Assembly: GCA_003249255.1 (NCBI GenBank)
Contig: QKJP01000026.1
Span: forward strand, 124,001-188,000
Length of the DNA: 64,000 nucleotides
DNA from: Bacteroidales bacterium
GTDB lineage: Bacteria > Bacteroidota > Bacteroidia > Bacteroidales > Marinilabiliaceae
Reading direction: 5' to 3'
Of the stretch, positions 7,701-15,309 are shown one piece after another. Position numbers and translations under genes: made by a program. The notes under the pieces are model-generated. The model was given only the letters and a program-made list of their open reading frames with translations. It made no database searches and had not been told where the DNA came from. Each line of letters opens with the position of its first letter. Positions within the stretch are counted from its first letter, which is position 1.

Positions 7701-9328
7701 AGAAGTCCATTTGAGGTTATTCCAGGTGTTTGAGAATTAAAGGTAATGACATCATAATCTTTTTTACCCAGGCGGAAAAGTAAATAGTCTTTTAGGCGCT
7801 GTCTGATCTGGATTAAGTCGGTATTCACATTGTACTCAACAAATCCATACAGCGATAAGCCCATGACTTGTTGTCGAAGTTGATTTTCAGGTAAGCCCAT
7901 GTATCTGGCATAATCTTGCACAGTAAAGGCATAGCCATGAAAATAATCACTGCATGTTTTAAGACCTTGTAAGGGATGAATGGCGTCCATTCCTTGAAGT
8001 TGGTTATAGAATCCTTCGCGATAGAAACTGAGTGATTCGAAGTTGGATTTATTTTCGGCAGCACCAGATATCATTTTGAGTTCCATAAACTGGTCACCAA
8101 CCTTCCATTTGATCAATTCTACATCCATACTTACATTATGGAATGTGTCGAAATAGGGACTCATGGCTAAGCCATCACCTTGTCTGATTAGGTGAATTTC
8201 TTTAGTATCTGCCATGTATTTAAATACCAATCCGGGATGATAGATGTAAGCCGTGTCTAATTTTACTTTTATCTCTGCCAGATTACTTAATATGGTATTT
8301 TTTCGAAGTGCAAAATTTTCGGCTTTCGCAGTAATAAATACCGTGTCGTTTTTAAGGACTGTTATAATCGCCGGTTCATCATCAACAGATGACCCAAGGA
8401 ATTTTGCTCCATTTTGAGAGAATCCTCCTTCATAATTGATATTGGGGTGGATGTTTTCAATGGTAAAGCGTTTTCCGGTTGAGGTGAATTTAGGGTATCT
8501 GGCGCTTTGGGGACTATCGATTTTTAATACCTTATGGTGGATGGATCCATCAAGCGGATAGTCAAAATAATGTTTGTTGTAGAACTCTACTGAATCAACC
8601 TGAAAGTCGGATTGATCCATCTGGATTTTGTAATTGCCAAAATTAGCATAAACAGAATCCCGATGAAATCCTGCCCTTTCCCAGTTTATATTTCCTTTTT
8701 CGCCATACCATATTTCCTCTAAAGGATAGACCACGCCACTTGTATTGTGGATAATGATGCTATCCGCTTTGGCAAGACAGATTAGATCACTTTCGCTTAT
8801 TTTTATCGAGAGTTTTTCGTTTTCATAGGTGTAGCGAAGTGTTTTGTTGTTACTTTTCCATTTAACGGAAGGGGTTTCGAAGACTGTATTGTTTAATACA
8901 AATTCTTGACTTAAGCGTAGTAGGTTGTTGAAATGACGTAATTGGAATTTACGGTCTTTAAATAAATCATTGACTGCTAAATGCCAATTTGTGTAACTCT
9001 GCTGATCGTGCCCATTTTTCTTGAAAATCATAATGGTGGATAGGTAAGTGTGATAATCAGGGTATGGCCTTGCTCTTTTTACAGCCTGAATATTACACGT
9101 TTTTAAAATTGTCATTTGTTCTTCCGGGGATAACATTGTCGTGTCACTCCAGAATAGGGCAAACTCCTCAATAAACTCTTTTGCAGCTTTTTTATCGCTT
9201 GTGTTTTTAAATCGCTCGTTTAATTGTTCTACAAAGGTTTCAGGATTTTCAACGAACTTTTCTGCCTGACCAAAAATGGAACTTGTAAAAAGTATACCTG
9301 CAAGAAGGGTGAAAATGAAATATCTCAT
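4775..9328 (-). CDS. Very large secreted protein of unknown function (1517 residues)
   Basis: It starts with a clear signal peptide (MRYFIFTLLAGILFTSSIFGQ). A helical N-terminal segment to about residue 150 is followed by more than 1200 residues of beta-rich sequence with recurring patterns such as YxGKVNLKAENKHLSFDGG, which suggests stacked beta-sandwich or OstA-like layers. The last 60 residues are an acidic Glu/Thr/Val tail ending in KKRIKGK. I do not recognise the family; location is probably periplasm or cell surface. The last two residues (GK) and the TAG stop lie inside the inserted family A element, so the original C-terminus was different. It probably has its own promoter, as the prmA gene upstream ends 101 bp before it. 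Confidence 0.7.
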   Translation of the reverse strand: MRYFIFTLLAGILFTSSIFGQAEKFVENPETFVEQLNERFKNTSDKKAAKEFIEEFALFWSDTTMLSPEEQMTILKTCNIQAVKRARPYPDYHTYLSTIMIFKKNGHDQQSYTNWHLAVNDLFKDRKFQLRHFNNLLRLSQEFVLNNTVFETPSVKWKSNNKTLRYTYENEKLSIKISESDLICLAKADSIIIHNTSGVVYPLEEIWYGEKGNINWERAGFHRDSVYANFGNYKIQMDQSDFQVDSVEFYNKHYFDYPLDGSIHHKVLKIDSPQSARYPKFTSTGKRFTIENIHPNINYEGGFSQNGAKFLGSSVDDEPAIITVLKNDTVFITAKAENFALRKNTILSNLAEIKVKLDTAYIYHPGLVFKYMADTKEIHLIRQGDGLAMSPYFDTFHNVSMDVELIKWKVGDQFMELKMISGAAENKSNFESLSFYREGFYNQLQGMDAIHPLQGLKTCSDYFHGYAFTVQDYARYMGLPENQLRQQVMGLSLYGFVEYNVNTDLIQIRQRLKDYLLFRLGKKDYDVITFNSQTPGITSNGLLDLKNYDLNLNGVTSVAICDHQNVIFFPRKEKLILKANRNFIFDGVISAGMLNLFGNGFKFSYENFQIDMSNIDSLKMKVQSGETDYFGQPILKDVKNTIAGLSGSLKIDAPDNKSGNANNPQYPILKSDIDSHVYYDSKATQGGAYSRKDFYFVLDPFEMDSLNTLTPENFNFSGKFHSNIFPDFGENLTIREDYSLGFKRATPPEGYPIYDGKARFTKDIDLSFAGLKGNGNLEYLTSTSKSESFTFLPDRTKGNTQEFSVKYQTEGVEYPDVNATFTFIEFVPEEDYLTSTSLDENFVMYREEAELSGEVTVAPGGLTGSGKLNMLRATLNSPKYNFYSRTLDADLSDFSLVAGEVEGVSFSTDNLVSHLDFDQRQGTFKSISGGSKVEFTDNRYISYMSNFSWHMDKNDIYLGARGTEGNKFISVHRKQDSLSFLVPMARYDVENKTIYAEEVKKIDVGDANLMLNNGFVTIHENAVIDPLDSVVILVNDTAHTHKLYDARVTVQGKYAYTGYGKYDFTNGADKTYTLNMHKIEMNNDEKRTQAFGTISEKDFVNLDSHFAYKGKVNLKAENKHLSFDGGVQMLHPCRNGVQTYIRFEDIIDPKNIKIPVGEQIQNFEYENIYKDFFITKDSTHIYSSFLENRKDYSDVSMITSQGYLIYNEKVKSFDIASEIKHENPDTTGSLIRYNEFDCNVMASGKFDVGIDMDQIKLNNSGTIIHKREDNEFIFSSMMSINFFFDQTSIDILYSAILNSEAKISNLSSDTFISRMAEWIGRAEATKYDKARSTVGVIPEMNPAINKTFLFSNIDMKWKTSNNSYIADGNADLAFIKDYSINKTVDLKLKITRKRSGNSLDFYLQFDSKNWVYYSYKNGMMQTLSSDQAYNDFIQGLKSEERKQKVGLGEKSYSFILAPDSKKKRFLSTFNKDDSEEISDEEVEETTEETKVIEEETKNVEEEELQSEEELKKRIKGK

Positions 9329-9429
9329 AAATAAAGATTCTATTACATGTAATTTTCCTGCTTGAAAATAAAAACTATTGCAGGTACACTAATTTAGTAA
9401 TTCTCGATTGTAATTTCCTTATAAGTCGA

Positions 9430-10269
9430 TTAATTAGCTTTATAAAACTTAGTAGCTACCCAATTTTTATCAATTTTATGTTCTTGATATTCAAGATTGT
9501 ATTTTTGTGCTTCATTTTTGATGGCCTCTAAGTCTTCGGTGTAAAATCCACTAAAGAAGATACTTCCATTGGGTTTTAAAACTTTGGCATAGTTACAAAT
9601 GTCATTTAATAATATGTTTCTATTGATGTTGGCCAAAATAATATCGTATTGTTGATCCACCAAAAGTTCTGCTCCACCCATAAATATTTTCATATTTTTG
9701 ATGTGGTTGAGTTCAAGGTTTTCTATAGAATTGGTATAAGCCCATTCGTCAATGTCAATACCATCGATAGATTTTGCGCCTTGCAAAGATGCTAGCATAC
9801 CTAACAGACCAGTGCCACAACCCATATCTAAGATGTATTTATCTTTTACATCTGTTTCAAGAATGTATTGCATCATCAGGCTGGTTGTAGAATGATGACC
9901 CGTTCCAAATGACATTTTAGGATCAATGATAATCTCTTTTTCTATCTCCGGTTGAGTTGCGTGGAATGGACTTCTTACGATTACCTCGTTGCCGATAACA
10001 ATCGGTTGAAAATAGTTCTCTTCCCATTTTTTATTCCAGTTTTGGTCCGGTATAACTTCATCCGAAAAGCTAAGTTTAAGACCTTCGAAAGGAGCTTGAA
10101 TAGAATTTAAATCTGCTTTGACGTAATTTTTAGAAGGAATATAAGCATCGAAACCTGTGTCAGATTCACAAAAACTATCATATCCCAGATCGCCCATTTC
10201 TGCAATTAATAATTCTCCGGCAATTTCATTATAAGGCTCAATGGTTACTCTTACTTTAATATATTCCAT
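9430..10269 (-). CDS. prmA: Ribosomal protein L11 methyltransferase
   Basis: A 279-residue SAM-dependent enzyme that trimethylates ribosomal protein L11. The N-terminal substrate-binding ferredoxin-like domain (to about residue 60) is followed by a linker with FGTGHHSTT (about 119-127), the SAM motif ILDMGCGTGLLG (about 146-157), the acidic GIDID strand, and the LANINRNIL motif in the place of NPP/NIL of PrmA. The length is usual for Bacteroidota PrmA. It follows tpiA on the same strand, but a terminator at 10463-10493 separates them, so it probably has its own transcript. Confidence 0.93.
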   Translation of the reverse strand: MEYIKVRVTIEPYNEIAGELLIAEMGDLGYDSFCESDTGFDAYIPSKNYVKADLNSIQAPFEGLKLSFSDEVIPDQNWNKKWEENYFQPIVIGNEVIVRSPFHATQPEIEKEIIIDPKMSFGTGHHSTTSLMMQYILETDVKDKYILDMGCGTGLLGMLASLQGAKSIDGIDIDEWAYTNSIENLELNHIKNMKIFMGGAELLVDQQYDIILANINRNILLNDICNYAKVLKPNGSIFFSGFYTEDLEAIKNEAQKYNLEYQEHKIDKNWVATKFYKAN

Positions 10270-10462
10270 AGTTGTTTTGTTTTAAACTTATATTCTATTC
10301 AATTTGACATGTGTTGATGAAAGTAAATTATGTGCTGATGTGTAAATGCAACAATGTGCTGATTTAATTTCCTTATTATTCTTCTTTAAGCGATTGCCAT
10401 AAACCTTATATCTGATCAACTAACTTTAATTGTTAGATAGCAGTAGTTCATGTATTTGACAC

Positions 10463-10493
10463 AAAAAAGGCAGAACGGTAAATCCGAACTGCC
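10463..10493 (-). terminator. Terminator after tpiA
   Basis: On the minus strand, arms at 10484-10493 and 10469-10478 form a G+C-rich stem with two internal mismatches and a 5-nt loop, followed by a run of T (A-run at 10463-10468). It lies 26 bp after the tpiA stop. Confidence 0.75.
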
Positions 10494-10518
10494 CTTGTAT
10501 CATACGACTGAGATCTTT

Positions 10519-11274
10519 TTAGAATGCACTGATGATTCCATTGAAATCTTCAGCGTTTAATGATGCTCCACCAATAAGACCACCATCTACATCTGGATTT
10601 GCAAATAATTCTTTTGCATTTGAAGGCTTACAGCTACCACCGTATAAAATACTTGTGTTATCAGCAACCTCAGCTCCATATTTGTCAGCAATTACAGAAC
10701 GAATATAAGCGTGAATTTCCTGAGCTTGCTCTGGAGTTGCTACTTTTCCTGTTCCAATTGCCCATACCGGTTCGTAAGCAATAACGATTTTAGAAAACTC
10801 ATCAGCGCTTAAGTGGAATAAAGCTTCTTCGATTTGAGTTTTACAAACTTCATTTTGCTTATTAGCTTCTCTTTCTTCTAATACTTCACCAATACAGAAG
10901 ATCGGAGTTAAACCGTTGGCTAAAGCTAAATCCGTTTTGTCTTTTAAGATAGCGTTAGTTTCACCATAATATGTTCTTCTTTCAGAGTGACCTAAAATAA
11001 CATATTCAGCACCTGTTGATTTGATCATAGCTGCAGATGTTTCACCAGTGTATGCGCCGCTTTCTTTATCTGCACAATCTTGAGCAGAAATGCCAACTAA
11101 ATCAGTATTTACAGCTTTAACAGCTTCTGCTAAGTGGATGAAAGGAGTTCCTAAAACCACTTTGCAGTTTGGTTTGTTAGCCTCTAATAATGCGCTTACT
11201 TCTTTTGCTAATTTGATACCCTCTTCAAGAGTGTTGTTCATTTTCCAGTTTCCTGCAACAATGTTCTGTCTCAT
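10519..11274 (-). CDS. tpiA: Triosephosphate isomerase
   Basis: A 251-residue cytosolic glycolytic enzyme that interconverts dihydroxyacetone phosphate and glyceraldehyde 3-phosphate. It has the active-site lysine in GNWKMN (about 8-13), the electrophilic histidine in LGHSERR, the catalytic glutamate loop [11 protein letters not shown], and the phosphate-binding YGGS and GLIGGASL near the end. Length and motifs are standard. It lies third in a minus-strand run after DUF1599 and the DoxX/MauE-type gene (23 bp gap), an order common in Bacteroidota. Confidence 0.98.
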   Translation of the reverse strand: MRQNIVAGNWKMNNTLEEGIKLAKEVSALLEANKPNCKVVLGTPFIHLAEAVKAVNTDLVGISAQDCADKESGAYTGETSAAMIKSTGAEYVILGHSERRTYYGETNAILKDKTDLALANGLTPIFCIGEVLEEREANKQNEVCKTQIEEALFHLSADEFSKIVIAYEPVWAIGTGKVATPEQAQEIHAYIRSVIADKYGAEVADNTSILYGGSCKPSNAKELFANPDVDGGLIGGASLNAEDFNGIISAF

Positions 11275-11297
11275 CGTTTTTAAAATTTTAGTTTATT

Positions 11298-12506
11298 TTA
11301 TTTAAATCTATAGATTAGTAACAGTAGAAATAAAAATCCAGATGTCCATATTACTAATAGTCGCTCTGTACTTTGTTCTTTCAAGCTTTTAATCGTGTAT
11401 GCTAAAGGTTCTTTTAGATCTTTGGCATTTGGTAAAGTTAAGTGGCTATATTTTGCCAGGATAGTCCCTTTTTGTAAAATCATTAATCCCGGATTATCGC
11501 GAATTATTGTTTTTAAGAATGTTTCATCTGCCACTAAATAATCAAAGCCGGCATTGTTTGTGGTGTCAAAGGTCATGATGGCTTCATTTGAAGATGATGT
11601 GACTCCATAAAAGGCATATCCCTTTTCAATGCAAATATGGTTAATTGCTATAAATTGTTCAATCGTTTCCGTTGATGCTTTTTCAACCTTTGGCATAATC
11701 ATTAAGAAAACAGGTTGTTCACTGGCTAAAATTGATTCACCCATTTGTTCTCCATCTGTTGTTTCCAACATAAATCCATCAATGGGAGGTTGATATCCTT
11801 TCTGAACCAGCACTGTTTTTGTTTCTACAAATACCCAGGTCGAGTCTTCGTAAGGGTAATTTTCAGTGGTAAATTCCTTTTGTTCACCATTTTTCGAAAG
11901 TATGAATGTTGTACTGTATTGAGGTTGTGCTTCGCCTTCAGGTATAATCATTTGTTGAGGAATGTTTGTTCCAATTTTGAAAGGACGGAAATCCAATACC
12001 GGAAGACTGTGCAATCCATAATATGAAATCGATAAAATGAATAATAAGCCAAAGAATATGCTGGCACCTTCCTTAAAGGGGCTTAGTTTAGTTTGAAATT
12101 TGTTGCGAGCTAAAAAAAGATATACTGCTAGTGGTAGTAAAAATAAGTTCTTAAAGAACGTTTCCCAATTGCTTAATTTGACAGCATCTCCAAAACAACC
12201 ACAATCACTTACCGGACTATAAATGGCACTGTATAAGGTTAATATCGTGAAGAATGCCATAAACAGCATGGTTGGTAAAGTGGCTTTTTTCGTTTTAAAA
12301 GCAAAAAACAATTGAAATCCTAGAATGAATTCGATGGTAGACAGGAGAATGGCAAAAATAACCGCAATGTAACCCAGGTTATGCAGGCCTACAATTTCAA
12401 GGTATTCACTAATTTTGATGGCCCCACCAACAGGGTCTACAGCTTTCACAAATCCTGAAAACAAGTAAAGTGCTCCTAATATGATTCTACTAAGTGTTTT
12501 AAGCAT
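11298..12506 (-). CDS. DoxX/MauE-type membrane protein (BT_3928 family)
   Basis: A 402-residue membrane protein. The N-terminal half holds four hydrophobic segments of the DoxX/MauE type (ILGALYLFSGFVKAVDP start, then three more helices by residue 140) and an SDCGCFGD motif, which is typical of MauE-like proteins and suggests thiol-disulfide chemistry. The C-terminal half (about 200-375) is a soluble, probably periplasmic region that looks thioredoxin-like but lacks a CxxC, and a final hydrophobic helix anchors the end. It matches the family named BT_3928 in Bacteroides, always next to tpiA and DUF1599. Exact function is unknown. Confidence 0.8.
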   Translation of the reverse strand: MLKTLSRIILGALYLFSGFVKAVDPVGGAIKISEYLEIVGLHNLGYIAVIFAILLSTIEFILGFQLFFAFKTKKATLPTMLFMAFFTILTLYSAIYSPVSDCGCFGDAVKLSNWETFFKNLFLLPLAVYLFLARNKFQTKLSPFKEGASIFFGLLFILSISYYGLHSLPVLDFRPFKIGTNIPQQMIIPEGEAQPQYSTTFILSKNGEQKEFTTENYPYEDSTWVFVETKTVLVQKGYQPPIDGFMLETTDGEQMGESILASEQPVFLMIMPKVEKASTETIEQFIAINHICIEKGYAFYGVTSSSNEAIMTFDTTNNAGFDYLVADETFLKTIIRDNPGLMILQKGTILAKYSHLTLPNAKDLKEPLAYTIKSLKEQSTERLLVIWTSGFLFLLLLIYRFK

Positions 12507-12520
12507 AAGTAAAGATTTTG

Positions 12521-13072
12521 TTATTCGGCATCGTTCGGGAAATCCAATTTAATCATTGCAAAAATTGCATAGTTGATAATATCCATGTAATTCGCATCTA
12601 TACCTTCTGATATGATCGTTTTTCCGTTATTATCTTCTATTTGTTTGGTTCTGTGAAGTTTCATCAAAATAAGATCAGTGAATGAACTGATCCTCATTTT
12701 TCTCCAGGCTTCATCATAATCATGGTTTTTGTCACCCATAAGGTTTTTGGCCGCAATAATTTTTTCAAAATAAAGAGCGAGGGCTTTTTCATGATCCATC
12801 TCCGGTTGATCTGCCGGGCCAAGTTCTAATTGAATAATTCCCATGGCAGCATAGTTGATGATACCGATGAATTCAGAACGAATACCCTCATCAATTTTAG
12901 AAGTTCCTTTGGTTTCAATACTTCTAATGCGTTGTGCTTTAATAAATATTTGATCCGTCATGCTTGAACTGCGAAGGATTCTCCAAGCGGTTCCGTAATC
13001 ACGCATTTTTTTTTCGAAGATTTCTTTGCAAACGTTGATTACATGATCAAACTGGCGGTCTGTTTTAGTCAC
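12521..13072 (-). CDS. DUF1599 protein with two tandem domains
   Basis: A 183-residue cytosolic protein made of two copies of the DUF1599 unit: residues about 7-85 (KKMRDYGTAWRILRSSSMTDQ..) and about 100-178 (DKNHDYDEAWRKMRISSFTDL..). Both share the D-Y-x-x-A-W-R-x-[ML]-R-x-S-S block and an INYA helix, so this is an internal duplication. DUF1599 has been linked to nucleotide modification, but its reaction is not known to me. The start is a GTG at 13072; no upstream ATG is in frame. It heads the operon with the BT_3928-type gene (14 bp gap) and tpiA. Confidence 0.85.
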   Translation of the reverse strand: MTKTDRQFDHVINVCKEIFEKKMRDYGTAWRILRSSSMTDQIFIKAQRIRSIETKGTSKIDEGIRSEFIGIINYAAMGIIQLELGPADQPEMDHEKALALYFEKIIAAKNLMGDKNHDYDEAWRKMRISSFTDLILMKLHRTKQIEDNNGKTIISEGIDANYMDIINYAIFAMIKLDFPNDAE

Positions 13073-13194
13073 TTTATGATGTTTTTATGAATTGTGGGGT
13101 AAAAATATCAAAAAATGATCAAAAAGGGGAATGGCTCTACAGATATTCTTTGTTTCGAACCGTTAATGTTTCGTTAAACTTTAATTGCAGGCAC

Positions 13195-13217
13195 AAAAAA
13201 AAGACTGCTATGCAGCC
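13195..13217 (-). terminator. Terminator overlapping the stop of the NapH-like gene
   Basis: On the minus strand, a 6-bp stem (13212-13217 with 13203-13208, one G-T pair) with a 3-nt loop is followed by eight T residues. The stem includes the TAG stop codon at 13208-13210. Confidence 0.75.
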
Positions 13218-13864
13218 TTTTTATATTTCCATTTTAAGGATTGGCTAGGGCATGAGGATACACAAACATTACATTTGGTACAATCATAACTGGGAATAAC
13301 TTGTTTTTTGTCTTTGTCAATGACTCCTAAATCCATGGGGCATTTTTTTGCGCACAACATGCAGGTTTTACAACTATCGGGGTTAAGTTCTAGATCTTTG
13401 TGGGATTTAGAAAAGCTTTTTTGTATGGTTCCCATCGGACATATTTTACACCATGATCGGGCTTTATATTTGGCTGCCAGAATTAATCCTAGTATGGTCG
13501 TCCAGGTGCACATAAACCAAAATACTCGGCCTAGATGGTCTAGGTCTGTAGGGTTTTTTGCAATCGAAAAAGTCATCATTACTATCATCAATGCGAAGAA
13601 AATCCACCTAAATGTTATTGACTTTAGCCATTGGGGTAACGATTTTTTCTTTTTTTGGCTAATTAATTTTGTAAGCCAGTTTTCAAGAAATAAACCTCTC
13701 GGACAATAATTTCCGCAGTGGTACCGACCTAAGAAAGTGCTTAATACTATTGCTGTTAACATGACTATGGGTACAATAAAACCTAATACCGGAATAAACC
13801 ATCCTAACAAGATTGTAACCGGCGCTAATACCGGAAGAATTTTCTTTGCAAACGTTGATTTCAT
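13208..13864 (-). CDS. NapH/MauN-like membrane ferredoxin, 4Fe-4S
   Basis: A 218-residue integral membrane protein with about four hydrophobic segments and iron-sulfur motifs of the NapH/CcoG kind. In order: CGNYCPRG near residue 50 and CKICPMG near 137 (polyferredoxin-type membrane cysteines), then two C-terminal 4Fe-4S clusters, CKTCMLCAKKCPMD and CTKCNVCVSSCPS. It probably passes electrons between the quinone pool and a periplasmic or membrane redox partner. No partner gene is adjacent. The upstream region has a -7 box overlapped by AT-rich dyads, which suggests it is regulated as a single gene. Confidence 0.8.
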   Translation of the reverse strand: MKSTFAKKILPVLAPVTILLGWFIPVLGFIVPIVMLTAIVLSTFLGRYHCGNYCPRGLFLENWLTKLISQKKKKSLPQWLKSITFRWIFFALMIVMMTFSIAKNPTDLDHLGRVFWFMCTWTTILGLILAAKYKARSWCKICPMGTIQKSFSKSHKDLELNPDSCKTCMLCAKKCPMDLGVIDKDKKQVIPSYDCTKCNVCVSSCPSQSLKWKYKKAA

Positions 13865-13886
13865 TTTGAATTAATTTAATACACTG

Positions 13887-13920
13887 CAAAGATATATAAA
13901 TATCTAAAAATATAGATATG
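13887..13920 (-). promoter_or_regulatory. Putative promoter with ATATCT/AGATAT operator dyads
   Basis: The minus-strand box TATCTTTG (13887-13894) matches TAnnTTTG and lies 23 bp before the NapH-like start codon. Directly upstream are AGATAT-4nt-ATATCT and a second ATATCTA-6nt-TAGATAT dyad, with no visible -33 element at the right distance. This arrangement suits a repressor or activator site. Confidence 0.45.
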
Positions 13921-14127
13921 TACATTGCAAAATGATGCAATTTTTATAATTAGTAAATGACAAAAATGATAAAATATTGTAATGTTGTCGTGTCAATTTA
14001 TAAGAATAAATGCCTGTAGATCAATGAATGAAGCACTTGCTTATTTGCTGATTGGCTAAGGGTTTATTAATTTGTAAGGATGACGGGAAGTCATTTTCAC
14101 CCTCAATCAATATGGTTAATTTAAGGC

Positions 14128-14160
14128 AAAAAAAAAGGCCTTTGTTCGTTAACAAAGACC
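14128..14160 (-). terminator. Terminator after the 280-residue secreted protein
   Basis: On the minus strand, arms at 14151-14160 and 14137-14146 form a 10-bp stem with one mismatch and a 4-nt loop, followed by a nine-T run. It lies 42 bp after the gene ending at 14203. Confidence 0.85.
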
Positions 14161-14202
14161 CTTTTCAAGATATATGGGATACACTATGAAGCTCAATTTA
14201 TT

Positions 14203-15045
14203 TTATTGATTTTGAGATGATATGCTCGAAAGAGAAACAGTATTTTTTTCGTGTCTGCTGATTAATTTTTTAGTTAGATCAATTTCACTGTGCATAGAAG
14301 GTACCAGTTGAAGCAGTTTTAGTTTCTCAGTTAGGTAGAAGAGTTTAGTGCTGTCTGATTTATTGCAAGCCCAATATGCTCTGTCCAGCCACTCTGAAGC
14401 ATCGATAATGCTTTCTTCGTCGGTTTGGGAGCTGTAAATAATAGGAATGGCCCAACTGTATAACGTAACATCATCCGGAGTTTGATAGTAGCCTTTTAAC
14501 TCATTGATATATATGGTAGAAATATATTCTTTCCAATTGCCTAATTTCCGCTCTAATTCTACGGTAAGTAATCCTTTTAATTTATAATAGTTTTTTGCAT
14601 TTCGTTCATTAAGCAAATCAAAGTAACCTGTTAGTTCAGCTTCCAGATTTTGATTGTTTGTCGTACGGATAATCTGTTTGCCATGTGCTAAATAGGCATT
14701 GAATATTTTTTCGGCAACCTTTTTCTTTCCATAGACTTTAGCGTATTTTTTTTGATTTTTTAAAAGTATAGTAAAAACTGGCGCATTTATGTTGTTTACA
14801 TACTTTATAAATAGATTAAAATCTGCTGCATTTAAAATATCATCAGTTAGACGAGACGTGAAATAGTTGTTCAGTACAGTATTTAATTCCTCTGAATTGT
14901 TGGTTAGTTGTAATTGTTCAAGTTTTTCACGTAAGAGTGATTGGTCATCAATACTATCGGTATGATTGATAGAATTCTTTGCAAAGCTAATTGTGGATGT
15001 AAGAAGCAGTGCTGTGGCGATCATAGTGTTTATTCTTGTCTTCAT
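14203..15045 (-). CDS. Secreted helical protein of unknown function
   Basis: A 280-residue protein with a signal peptide (MKTRINTMIATALLLTSTISFA). The mature part is mainly helical, with spaced aromatic and Asn residues (GYYQTPDDVTLYSWAIP, then ASEWLDRAYWACNKSD), which may be degenerate TPR-like repeats. It resembles the helical C-terminal parts seen in some Bacteroidota thioredoxin-fold proteins, but no thioredoxin domain or CxxC is present. It is a single-gene transcript with its own terminator, divergent from the malic enzyme gene. I do not recognise the family. Confidence 0.6.
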   Translation of the reverse strand: MKTRINTMIATALLLTSTISFAKNSINHTDSIDDQSLLREKLEQLQLTNNSEELNTVLNNYFTSRLTDDILNAADFNLFIKYVNNINAPVFTILLKNQKKYAKVYGKKKVAEKIFNAYLAHGKQIIRTTNNQNLEAELTGYFDLLNERNAKNYYKLKGLLTVELERKLGNWKEYISTIYINELKGYYQTPDDVTLYSWAIPIIYSSQTDEESIIDASEWLDRAYWACNKSDSTKLFYLTEKLKLLQLVPSMHSEIDLTKKLISRHEKNTVSLSSISSQNQ

Positions 15046-15309
15046 AGTAATAACGTTTAAAAAAGAACACCCTCTACAGTTTCCTTTTTTGTTTTGTTAT
15101 CTATGTTTACTTAGATAACTCTATTGTGTTAGTATTTATAGATTAACCTCTTGTTGAATGTTGATGAATGAAGAAAAAAAAGAGATAAACTCTTGACAAA
15201 ATATGTTTTTTACCATATACCAATACGTAGAGATTACCCTCATTAATGAGTATTTTTGTGAAATAGAATTTATACCCACAGACAAAAGAATAAACAAAAA
15301 ACACTATCA

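Larger units (their letters stand above)
13865..14202. other. Intergenic region between two minus-strand genes
   Basis: It holds the promoter and operator-like dyads of the NapH-like gene and the terminator of the gene at 14203-15045. The middle (about 13930-14120) shows no ORF or RNA structure that I can support. Confidence 0.6.

Noticed and set aside
5271-8064. Several ORFs antisense or out of frame within the 1517-residue gene
   Set aside because: They are frame shadows; the long frame has a signal peptide and continuous coding character.
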